Source: Eubacterium ramulus (GTDB lineage Bacteria > Bacillota > Clostridia > Lachnospirales > Lachnospiraceae). From it: DNA of 36,478 nt. Location: assembly GCF_003122485.1 (NCBI RefSeq), contig NZ_JRFU01000123.1, positions 1-36,478 on the forward strand, in the 5' to 3' direction. The position numbers and the translations under genes were made by a program. The notes beneath the pieces are model-generated. The model worked only from the letters and a program-made list of their open reading frames with translations. It searched no databases and was not told the DNA's origin. Shown here piece by piece: positions 7,797 to 14,915 of the stretch; within the stretch, counting starts at the first letter, position 1, and every line of letters starts with the position of its first letter.

Positions 7797-9299
7797 ATGG
7801 CTGGTAAAAATACAGCAGATATTGGATTTGAAAAACAAATATGGGATGCGGCTTGTGTGTTGCGTGGAAATATGGATGCATCTGAATATAAAAATGTGGT
7901 ATTGGGCCTTATCTTCTTAAAATATATTTCAGATCGGTTTGATGAAAAATATCAGGCATTAATTGAAGAAGGCGATGGATTCGAGGAAGATATTGATGAG
8001 TATACATCAGAAGGAATCTTTTTTGTGCCAGCGGGAGCTCGTTGGAGTGAAATTGCAGCAAATGCACATACACCTGAAATCGGTACAATTATTGATGATG
8101 CTATGCGTGCGATTGAAAAGGAAAATAAAAGACTGAAAGATATCCTTCCGAAAAATTTTGCCCGTCCAGAGTTAGATAAACGTCGTTTGGGGGATGTGGT
8201 AGATTTATTTACCAATATTCAAATGGTTGAGCATGGAAGTGAAAAGGATATTTTAGGACGAACCTATGAATATTGCTTATCTATGTTTGCAGAACAGGAA
8301 GGAAAGCGTGGCGGCGAGTTCTTTACACCATCCTGTGTGGTTCGTACATTAGTAGAAGTGTTAAAGCCGTTCAAAGGAAGAGTATATGATCCTTGTTGTG
8401 GCTCCGGCGGTATGTTTGTACAGTCAGCGCGGTTTGTAGAGAATCATAGCGGAAATATTAGTAATATTTCAATTTATGGTCAGGATTCCAACCCTACAAC
8501 ATGGAAAATGGCACAGATGAATTTGGCAATTCGCGGAATTGAACCAGATTTAGGTAGTTATGCAGCAGATACATTTTTAGATGATCGTCATCCAACTTTG
8601 CGTGCAGATTATATTATGGCGAATCCGCCATTTAACCTGTCTGATTGGGGTGCTGATAAATTAAAAGAAGATGTTCGTTGGCAGTATGGTATGCCACCAG
8701 CTGGAAATGCCAACTTTGCATGGTTACAACATATGATCTATCATCTTGCACCAGCAGGAAGAATTGGTATGGTACTTGCAAATGGTTCACTTTCTTCACA
8801 ATCTGGTGGTGAAGGTGAGATTCGTAAAAATATTATCAATGCTGATTTAGTAGAGTGTATTGTGGCAATGCCGACACAGCTGTTTTATACCACACAGATT
8901 CCAGTGTCATTGTGGTTTTTGAATAAGCAGAAAAAGCAGACAGGAAAGACATTATTCATTGATGCGCGAAAAATGGGAACGATGGTGAGCCGTAAACTAC
9001 GTGAACTTACGGACGAGGATATCAAAAAGATTGCGGATACTTATCAGGAATTTGTGGATGGTACGCTGGAAGATGTCAAAGGATTTTGTGCAGCAGTAGA
9101 TACGGAAGAAATTGAGAAGCAGGATTACATATTGACACCTGGTCGATATGTCGGAATTGAGGAGCAGGAGGATGATGGAGAACCCTTCGAAGAGAAGATG
9201 GCTCGATTGACAACGGAACTTTCAGAATTATTTGCGAAAAGCCATGAATTGGAGGATGAGATACGAAAGAAGCTGGGGGCAATTGGGTATGAAATTTAA
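7797..9299 (+). CDS. hsdM: Type I restriction-modification system, methyltransferase subunit HsdM
   Basis: N6-adenine methyltransferase subunit that, with HsdS, modifies the target and completes the M2S1 methylase. The chosen start (MAGKNTADIGFEKQIW) has GAGGA six bases upstream; an in-frame ATG 21 bases earlier has no site. 500 residues. N-terminal HsdM helical domain (about 5-150), then the SAM-binding motif DPCCGSGG (198-205) and the catalytic NPPF motif (276-279). FFTP just before the SAM motif is also typical. The stop overlaps the start of the first hsdS by 11 bases, showing translational coupling. Intact, first gene of the island operon. Confidence 0.96.
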   Translation: MAGKNTADIGFEKQIWDAACVLRGNMDASEYKNVVLGLIFLKYISDRFDEKYQALIEEGDGFEEDIDEYTSEGIFFVPAGARWSEIAANAHTPEIGTIIDDAMRAIEKENKRLKDILPKNFARPELDKRRLGDVVDLFTNIQMVEHGSEKDILGRTYEYCLSMFAEQEGKRGGEFFTPSCVVRTLVEVLKPFKGRVYDPCCGSGGMFVQSARFVENHSGNISNISIYGQDSNPTTWKMAQMNLAIRGIEPDLGSYAADTFLDDRHPTLRADYIMANPPFNLSDWGADKLKEDVRWQYGMPPAGNANFAWLQHMIYHLAPAGRIGMVLANGSLSSQSGGEGEIRKNIINADLVECIVAMPTQLFYTTQIPVSLWFLNKQKKQTGKTLFIDARKMGTMVSRKLRELTDEDIKKIADTYQEFVDGTLEDVKGFCAAVDTEEIEKQDYILTPGRYVGIEEQEDDGEPFEEKMARLTTELSELFAKSHELEDEIRKKLGAIGYEI

Positions 9300-9852
9300 T
9301 ATATGGGTAGACTGCCCGAAAGTCGCATTAACAGAATTATTATCTTTTATTGTGGATAACCGTGGAAAAACTGTACCTACTTCAACAAGGGGATGGAAGT
9401 TGATTGCTACAAATTGCGTTACGAATAATACATTGTATCCAGTATATAATAAGGTTCGTTATCTTTCGCTAGAAACATATGAACATTGGTTTAGAGCTCA
9501 TCCTCATCCGGGAGATATATTGTTTGTAAACAAAGGAACTCCAGGACGGGTGTGTATGGTTCCAGATCCAGTAGATTTTTGTATTGCTCAGGATATGATT
9601 GCACTTCGCGTGGATGAAGAAAAAATCTATAATAAGTATTTATTTGCAGTGTTAAGAAGCAGAAAAATACAAAAACAAATATATAATATGAATGTTGGTG
9701 ATGTGATTCCACATTTTAAAAAACAGTTTTTGAATCAATTGCAAATACCTGTTCCGAGTAAAGAAATACAGAAATTGATAGGTGATTTGTATTTTCAGTT
9801 TAGCTATAAAATGGAACTTAATAACAAAATAAACAAGAATTTAGTGGCTTAA
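9289..9852 (+). CDS. hsdS: HsdS specificity subunit, 5' half (switched-off allele)
   Basis: Encodes 187 residues: one target recognition domain (about 1-165) plus the start of the central conserved helix, ending NNKINKNLVA and a stop. A whole HsdS has two such domains (about 390 residues), so this is half a subunit. The start at 9289 overlaps the hsdM stop and replaces an upstream out-of-context ATG. The break falls exactly in recombination site A (9829-9844), and the missing second half lies inverted next door (9849-10388). So this is a phase-OFF state rather than random decay. A half HsdS with one domain may still work as a dimer, as reported for some truncated type I subunits; that is inference here. 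Confidence 0.88.
   Translation: MKFNIWVDCPKVALTELLSFIVDNRGKTVPTSTRGWKLIATNCVTNNTLYPVYNKVRYLSLETYEHWFRAHPHPGDILFVNKGTPGRVCMVPDPVDFCIAQDMIALRVDEEKIYNKYLFAVLRSRKIQKQIYNMNVGDVIPHFKKQFLNQLQIPVPSKEIQKLIGDLYFQFSYKMELNNKINKNLVA
9829..9844 (+). repeat. Inversion site A
   Basis: Copy of the 16-bp core ATAAACAAGAATTTAG in plus orientation, read in frame as I-N-K-N-L. The core has weak dyad symmetry, TAAA and TTTA around a 6-base centre, as expected for a tyrosine-recombinase crossover site. Beyond the core, the next roughly 65 bases resemble the complement of the sequence before site D, because both are hsdS 3' ends in reverse. Confidence 0.85.
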
Positions 9853-10388
9853 AGATCAATGTCCGAAACATCAAGCTCACCGGACATCAACTTTGGCAAA
9901 AGAGTATCACGTAAAAGGGCTAATGATATATTTTGCTTTTCATTAGCAAAAATTGTTTCATGCAAAGGCGTGCATATATTTATAAAAGACCTAATTTCCT
10001 GAGTTGATGGTTCATTGACAGGAATAGCATTTAATATTGCCTGTGTCATCAGTGGCTGACCTGTACCAATGTGTCGTGAAGGCAGTGAAGCATTCCTTAA
10101 CAAATAATAAATAAACAATGGGGAATCTTCATTCTTACTTTTAGCCTGTATTGCATTATCACTTGTCCAACACTTTTCAGGACAAAGAAAAGTATTTCCG
10201 CAGTATGCTCCAACTCTGCCGATAATGACGCAATTCTCTGCATTTGATTGATTGGTATATGCTAAGACTCCATTACCACCATACACGGGGATATTCCCGA
10301 TTGTTTCAGGCCGCTTCTTTCCATTTGAAAACTCGATTAAATTTTGGAAAGAAGAGGATGCCGAGGCTGAAAATATATCTGGAAACAT
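9849..10388 (-). pseudogene. hsdS: HsdS 3' half cassette, inverted (silent)
   Basis: On the minus strand this encodes the second half of an HsdS: a TRD (about 179 residues counted from the ATG at 10388) ending with LRDTLLPKLMSGELDVSD, nearly the same tail as the complete HsdS at 13508. The open frame continues upstream through site B (10433-10405), where it reads N-K-N-L-E-Q-Q-A-Q in the same frame as sites A and C. Inverting 9829-10433 would join it in frame to the half at 9289. Its stop overlaps that of the facing half in a shared TTAA. The TRD is unlike the TRD2 at 12890-13430, so it would give a different target specificity. It is a storage cassette, not an independent gene. Confidence 0.9.
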
Positions 10389-10404
10389 TTTCAGAAAAAT
10401 TGCC

Positions 10405-10433
10405 TGAGCTTGCTGCTCTAAATTCTTGTTTAT
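10405..10433 (-). repeat. Inversion site B
   Basis: Minus-orientation copy of the core (10433-10418). Identity with site C extends to 29 bases (10405-10433 versus 12846-12874) because both include the start of the central HsdS helix. It pairs with site A to bound the first invertible cassette. Confidence 0.88.
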
Positions 10434-10467
10434 ATCTGTGAAATAAAATAATACGGGAGGTGTTGTA

Positions 10468-10749
10468 ATGGATACTGATAGAGCTTATCTTAGTAATGAT
10501 AAGGATATGATAAAATTTCAATACGGCGAGAAAGTTATTCGATTTCGAGGTCCGTATTCGTTAGAACGTTTTACGTCTGTGAAGGAATGGGATAATGGAT
10601 ATCTGGTAGTAATGGCGAAATATCAACACAATAAAGAGGCGGAGGAGGAATATATTGATTTAATTCCAATTTTAAATAATTTATATATTGATGCTTCGCA
10701 TTTTCTGAAACCAATTAAGGAAGTGAGGTTAGCTTATGGACAAAATTAG
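10468..10749 (+). CDS. Small protein, DUF2442-like (tentative)
   Basis: A 93-residue acidic protein with no membrane segment. The start follows GGGAGGTG at a good distance. The second half, with EEEYIDLIPILNNL and FLKPIKEVRLAYG, resembles in pattern the small DUF2442 proteins that often sit beside DUF4160 genes; this is a weak resemblance judged by eye. It overlaps the next gene by 14 bases, so the three genes at 10468-11240 are one translationally coupled unit. They lie between the silent hsdS cassette and the recombinase, and would be flipped by a crossover between sites B and C. A toxin-antitoxin-like or accessory restriction role is conceivable but not shown. Confidence 0.7.
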   Translation: MDTDRAYLSNDKDMIKFQYGEKVIRFRGPYSLERFTSVKEWDNGYLVVMAKYQHNKEAEEEYIDLIPILNNLYIDASHFLKPIKEVRLAYGQN

Positions 10750-10966
10750 AGAAATCGCAGATCAAGCAGATATGATTGTGAATGGTTATGCATTTACAAG
10801 AGAGAATAATCAAATTAAAATATTAAATTTGAATAATCTGGATAAGGCATTGGTAATATCTGAAGCTGGAGAAGTACTGGAAACAACTATGGATGATATT
10901 GAAATTCGTATTGTTTTAGATTATTGGAGCAGTGATCGAAAGTTTATGGAGGATGAAGATGCCTAA
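10736..10966 (+). CDS. Small acidic hypothetical protein
   Basis: A 76-residue, strongly acidic soluble protein that I do not recognise. The ATG lies inside the end of the preceding gene, after GAGGT. It ends with FMEDEDA, and its last bases contain the ribosome site and start of the next gene. Predicted strands around AFTRENNQIKILNLNN and KALVISEAGEVLETTMDD suggest a small beta fold. The acidic nature and tight coupling with a DUF4160-like downstream protein would suit a partner or antidote role; this is inference. Confidence 0.65.
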   Translation: MDKIREIADQADMIVNGYAFTRENNQIKILNLNNLDKALVISEAGEVLETTMDDIEIRIVLDYWSSDRKFMEDEDA

Positions 10967-11240
10967 ATACTATCAAGATAAAATATGTGGATATTATTTG
11001 TACTTTACCTCTTTTTGCACGGTTGAATGTATGCATGTGCATGCAAGTGATCGCAAATTAACAGAAGAAGGATCTGGAAAATTTTTTGTTAAAGAGGATG
11101 GAAGTACAGTTTTACAAAAACGTGGAATTTTAAGTGATAGAGAAATACGAAAAATACAGGAATATATTAAAATTCATTATAAAGAAATGTATATGAAATG
11201 GGCAGAATATAGTAAAAATGGCTTTTATGAAGGCAATTAA
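10959..11240 (+). CDS. DUF4160-like small protein (tentative)
   Basis: The start at 10959 (MPKYYQDKICGYYLYF) is chosen because GGAGG lies six bases upstream; a frame-extended ATG at 10932 has none. It encodes 93 residues. The pattern of an N-terminal MPK, a histidine-containing CMHVHASD segment, and a C-terminal helix (IRKIQEYIKIHYKEMYMKWAEY) followed by a short basic-acidic end resembles DUF4160 proteins, which carry a comparable H-x-H motif and W-containing terminal helix. The start overlaps the previous stop by eight bases. Biochemical function of the family is not settled as far as I know. Confidence 0.65.
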   Translation: MPKYYQDKICGYYLYFTSFCTVECMHVHASDRKLTEEGSGKFFVKEDGSTVLQKRGILSDREIRKIQEYIKIHYKEMYMKWAEYSKNGFYEGN

Positions 11241-11256
11241 GATAATGATCTTCCAG

Positions 11257-11329
11257 CAACGGCGGGAGAGATAACCAACAGAACTGCCGTTGAGTTGTTC
11301 TCTGGAATATAATTGAAGGAGAACAACTC
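11257..11329 (+). promoter_or_regulatory. Paired hairpins covering the recombinase ribosome site
   Basis: CAACGGC (11257-11263) pairs with GCCGTTG (11286-11292), and GAGTTGTTCTC (11292-11302) pairs perfectly with GAGAACAACTC (11319-11329), which touches the ATG at 11330 and contains part of the AAGGAG ribosome site. The first arm of the second stem can also pair in part with 11265-11278, so alternative folds are possible. Translation of the recombinase may be gated by this leader. Confidence 0.6.
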
Positions 11330-12316
11330 ATGAAACAACAGATTATTACTGACGTAATACAGAAAATGTTACCACATCTTGATAATGTTCAGTTGAAGCA
11401 ATTACAGAAAGTGTTAGAAGCTACATTGCTTGATTGTGAAATAACTGAGCAAGGAAATGTGGAAAAAACAAATGAAAACATAAAGTATGTTGAGATGTTT
11501 ATAGCGTCAAAACGTATAGAAGGATGTTCAGAAAAAACATTGAAATATTACCGTGCTACGATAGATGTGATGCTGACTTCGATAGATAAGAATGTCTGTC
11601 ATATTCAAACGGAAGATTTACGTTCGTATCTGACAGAATATCAAATTAAAAAGCGATCAAGTCGTGTAACAATAGATAATATCCGAAGGATTCTGTCAAG
11701 TTTCTTTTCATGGTTAGAAGATGAGGATTATATTTTGAAGAGTCCTGTTCGTCGTATTCACAAGGTGAAGACAGCAACAAATATTAAAGAAACTTACACT
11801 GATGAAGAATTAGAGAAGATGCGTGATCATTGTACAAATTCACGAGACTTAGCAATTATTGATATGTTAGCATCAACAGGAATGCGTATCGGAGAAATGG
11901 TATTACTGAATAAGGCAGATATCAATTTCAATGAGCGCGAATGTGTGGTTTTTGGTAAAGGTGATAAGGCACGTGTTGTTTATTTTGATGCTAGAACAAA
12001 GATACATTTGCAGAATTACTTGAACAGCAGAACAGATGATAACCCGGCACTTTTTGTATCGTTGAAAGCTCCGCATGAAAGGCTCAAAATCGGCGGCATA
12101 GAAACAAGACTCAGAGAATTTGGAAAACAATTAGGACTGAACAAGGTACACCCGCACAAGTTCAGGCGTACCCTTGCAACTATGGCAATAGATAAAGGAA
12201 TGCCCATTGAGCAACTGCAACAGCTCTTAGGACATAGAAAGATAGATACGACCTTGCAGTACGCAATGGTAAAACAAAGCAATGTAAAAATTGCTCATCG
12301 AAAATATATCGGATAG
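11330..12316 (+). CDS. Tyrosine recombinase, probable HsdS shuffling invertase
   Basis: Site-specific recombinase of the phage-integrase/XerC-D superfamily, 328 residues. An N-terminal SAM-like core-binding domain (about 48-135) is followed by the catalytic domain, in which the full set of residues is visible: R186 (TGMRIGEM), K210 (GKGDKAR), H276 and R279 (HPHKFRRT), H302 (LLGHRKID) and nucleophile Y311 (TLQYAMV). The gene lies between two hsdS loci and four copies of a 16-bp core, the layout of recombinases that invert hsdS parts in other phase-variable type I systems, so it most likely acts on sites A-D. The leader hides its ribosome site in a hairpin. It is intact. Spacing of 13 bases to the following hsdS suggests co-transcription. 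Confidence 0.92.
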   Translation: MKQQIITDVIQKMLPHLDNVQLKQLQKVLEATLLDCEITEQGNVEKTNENIKYVEMFIASKRIEGCSEKTLKYYRATIDVMLTSIDKNVCHIQTEDLRSYLTEYQIKKRSSRVTIDNIRRILSSFFSWLEDEDYILKSPVRRIHKVKTATNIKETYTDEELEKMRDHCTNSRDLAIIDMLASTGMRIGEMVLLNKADINFNERECVVFGKGDKARVVYFDARTKIHLQNYLNSRTDDNPALFVSLKAPHERLKIGGIETRLREFGKQLGLNKVHPHKFRRTLATMAIDKGMPIEQLQQLLGHRKIDTTLQYAMVKQSNVKIAHRKYIG

Positions 12317-12329
12317 AGAGGATAACAAT

Positions 12330-13508
12330 ATGGCTGAATGGACTATCACAACATTGGAAGCTTGTACTGATATTTTAGGAGATGGTTTACACGGTACACC
12401 TATATATTCTGAAAATGGAGAGTACGCATTTGTAAATGGCAATAATCTTGTAGATGGTGAAATTTTAATAAAAAAGGATACAAAAAAGGTCGATGAAAGC
12501 CAATATGAAAAATACAAGAAATCATTAAGTAATAGAACCATACTCGTTTCCATAAATGGTACTTTGGGAAATGTAGGAACTTATAATTCTGAGAAAATTA
12601 TTTTGGGCAAAAGTGCTTGCTATTTTAATGTTAAGAACTCTGTAGATAAGGGTTTTATATATTATGTTGTTTCGTCTCCCGCATTCAGACAATATCTTGA
12701 AAGCAATGCGACAGGAACAACAATCAAGAATATTTCATTGAAACAAATGAGAGAGTATTCGTTTGCTATGCCATCATATGACGAACAGCAACGAATATCA
12801 TCAATATTAAAAACAATTGATAGAAAAATCAAAGGCAACAAAGAAATAAACAAGAATTTAGAGCAGCAAGCTCAAATGCTTTTTGACAATTTTTATGATT
12901 CTCTTTCTGGTCAATCATGCATTTTATTATCTGAGATGATTGACATAAGAGACGGAACACATGATTCACCTAAAGCAACGGAGCATGGATATCCATTAGT
13001 CACCTCTAAGCACCTGCTTCCATTCGGGGTAGATACATTGTCAGCAAATATTATTTCAAAAGCCGACTATGACAAAGTTAACGAAAGAAGCAAAGTCAAT
13101 ACTGGCGATATTTTGATAAGCATGATTGGAACTGTAGGATTAATTTCTTATGTTATTGATTCCCCCGTAGAATTTGCAATAAAAAATGTGGGTCTATTCA
13201 AAACATCACAACATCCTTCTCTTGACTTATATATTTTGTACTACTTAAAAAGCAAATCGACAACACAACATATAGAAAAATGTCTCGCAGGTAGCACACA
13301 AAAGTATATAAGTTTAGGTGAATTACGGAAATTACCAATAGTTGTTCCATCTCCTGATGAATTGGCTGCTTACAACTTGGTAGTTCGACCAATAGTTTCT
13401 GAAATAGCATTACTTGTGCAAGAGAACAGACGATTGTCAAATCTACGTGACACGCTACTTCCGAAACTTATGTCTGGAGAACTGGATGTCTCCGACCTTG
13501 ACCTTTAA
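12330..13508 (+). CDS. hsdS: HsdS specificity subunit, complete (switched-on allele)
   Basis: DNA-recognition subunit of the type I enzyme, 392 residues, normal length. TRD1 (about 1-165), central conserved helix with INKNLEQQAQMLFDNFYDSL (173-192), TRD2 (about 195-360), terminal conserved helix ending LPKLMSGELDVSDLDL. The start follows AGAGG at a good distance; an earlier in-frame ATG inside the recombinase gene lacks a site. Inversion site C (12846-12861) lies in the central helix and site D (13513-13528) five bases after the stop, so TRD2 is itself an invertible cassette, now in the ON orientation. Inverting it would truncate the protein after NKNLAA. Both TRDs are unlike those of the other allele. 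Confidence 0.95.
   Translation: MAEWTITTLEACTDILGDGLHGTPIYSENGEYAFVNGNNLVDGEILIKKDTKKVDESQYEKYKKSLSNRTILVSINGTLGNVGTYNSEKIILGKSACYFNVKNSVDKGFIYYVVSSPAFRQYLESNATGTTIKNISLKQMREYSFAMPSYDEQQRISSILKTIDRKIKGNKEINKNLEQQAQMLFDNFYDSLSGQSCILLSEMIDIRDGTHDSPKATEHGYPLVTSKHLLPFGVDTLSANIISKADYDKVNERSKVNTGDILISMIGTVGLISYVIDSPVEFAIKNVGLFKTSQHPSLDLYILYYLKSKSTTQHIEKCLAGSTQKYISLGELRKLPIVVPSPDELAAYNLVVRPIVSEIALLVQENRRLSNLRDTLLPKLMSGELDVSDLDL
12846..12874 (+). repeat. Inversion site C
   Basis: Plus-orientation copy of ATAAACAAGAATTTAG (12846-12861) in the central helix of the complete hsdS, with 29 bases identical to site B. It is in inverted relation to B and D and direct relation to A. Confidence 0.88.
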
Positions 13509-13512
13509 GCCG

Positions 13513-13528
13513 CTAAATTCTTGTTTAT
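13513..13528 (-). repeat. Inversion site D
   Basis: Minus-orientation copy of the 16-bp core, five bases beyond the hsdS stop. It closes the C-D cassette (TRD2). It lies just upstream of the 448-residue gene, whose start is therefore outside every possible inversion. Confidence 0.85.
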
Positions 13529-13546
13529 AGTCATTAAGAAGGTATA

Positions 13547-14893
13547 ATGTTAATTAATTTAGATATTTCATTAAGTAAAAGATTAAGAGAAAAAATAGTT
13601 TCGTCTGGAAATCATTCATATACTAAAAGAGGAAGATTTAAAATTCCAGGGAAAAATAAAAAAGTAGAGTCAGATGCATATAATTGTATTTGCACGATAA
13701 TGGATAGAATAGATTCATTAGTTGAACATTGCAATTCTTTAAATGTCGATAACAAAAGTGTTGAGGGTGAATTTGCATTGCTCGATGTGCTTAACTATGG
13801 ACAAACTTTAATTGATTGCATTGATATGTTAGGAAAAATATATAATGACTCATGGAATGAAAAGAATACGAATTGTATTTTTGACCAACTAGGAAAAAAT
13901 GAAAAAGGAAATGATGAAAAATATTTTAAATATTTGAGATCACTCTGTTCTGTGCACCCAATAGAAACAACTGGTTATCCAATGTATCAGGGTAATGAAC
14001 CAGAATGGTGCCCATATATAAGGAGTGGAAATGATTCTTTGTCTAGACTAAAATATGGGGATGACGCGGCAGATTTTTATGCTGTTGTGTATAGAAATGA
14101 TCAGTGTATTTTTAAAGAAGTACCTATTTATATTGAACAAGTATTCAAATATATTCAAATGAGATATAAGAGCATAGAAATGATTATTCAATTAATAGAT
14201 AAGTATGATCAAGAACGAATAGACAAATTAAAAGTGTTGCATATAAAAACACCAGAAGAATGTGATGATTACAAATGCTATTTAATGAATTTAGCTAATG
14301 AAAATAATGTTCGATATGGTAAGGCGAATGAGTATCATGTGAAAGAATGGGAAGCTATTATTGAGACACATTTTAATGATTCAAGTAAAGAATGCTGGTT
14401 AGTTCTTTATAAGAAAGAATTGTATGAACATGTTAAACGGGTACATAAACATTTACAAGCTATGGAATGTGATTCGGATGAATGGGACATGTATGCTTTT
14501 GAAAACACAATTTGGAATAAGGTTGATAATTATAGCTATGAAATAGGGAAAATATATAATTATTTATATCCTGAAGAATTAGAAACAGATCAGGTATGGG
14601 AGTTCTCGTTTATAGATAGAGAACCAGAAATCTGTGATGAAAAAGTGAAAGAAATATTTGAAATAGTTGACCAAATAAAAGATAAAAATTGTACGCATGA
14701 TGAAATGATTATGTTTTATAGGGGGATTGAACAAAGATATAAACCAAATAATTCGGAGTGGAGCCGAATATATTTGAAAATTGTGGAGGATGTGTTTGAT
14801 GGAGTATGGCATTTTGATTATTATTTAAATAATTGGCATGTTTGGCTTCAAATACAATTAGCGCAATGGAGTTTTCAGAGAGGTTCTAAATAA
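13547..14893 (+). CDS. Hypothetical protein embedded in the restriction operon
   Basis: A 448-residue soluble, charged protein I cannot assign. AAGG precedes the start, which is 38 bases after hsdS and only 18 after site D. A basic N-terminus (KRGRFKIPGKNKK near 28-40) is followed by a mostly helical body and an aromatic C-terminus containing WHFDYYLNNWHVWLQIQLAQ. No membrane segments, no P-loop and no nuclease motif that I can see. It ends seven bases before a frame-related ATG of hsdR, so the order hsdS-X-hsdR is one operon. The AT-rich codon use resembles the rest of the island. It could be an anti-phage accessory, a regulator of the enzyme or a passenger; no function is claimed. Confidence 0.85.
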   Translation: MLINLDISLSKRLREKIVSSGNHSYTKRGRFKIPGKNKKVESDAYNCICTIMDRIDSLVEHCNSLNVDNKSVEGEFALLDVLNYGQTLIDCIDMLGKIYNDSWNEKNTNCIFDQLGKNEKGNDEKYFKYLRSLCSVHPIETTGYPMYQGNEPEWCPYIRSGNDSLSRLKYGDDAADFYAVVYRNDQCIFKEVPIYIEQVFKYIQMRYKSIEMIIQLIDKYDQERIDKLKVLHIKTPEECDDYKCYLMNLANENNVRYGKANEYHVKEWEAIIETHFNDSSKECWLVLYKKELYEHVKRVHKHLQAMECDSDEWDMYAFENTIWNKVDNYSYEIGKIYNYLYPEELETDQVWEFSFIDREPEICDEKVKEIFEIVDQIKDKNCTHDEMIMFYRGIEQRYKPNNSEWSRIYLKIVEDVFDGVWHFDYYLNNWHVWLQIQLAQWSFQRGSK

Positions 14894-14915
14894 GCCATAA
14901 ATGGGGGGAGAAGAA

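Noticed and set aside
9289-9852. Truncated hsdS as a dead pseudogene
   Set aside because: The break is exactly at an inversion site and the missing half is present inverted and in frame, so a switch state explains it better.
10426-10454. Promoter TTGTTT-17-TAATAC overlapping site B
   Set aside because: Its transcription start would fall after the ribosome site of the gene at 10468, so it could not drive normal translation.
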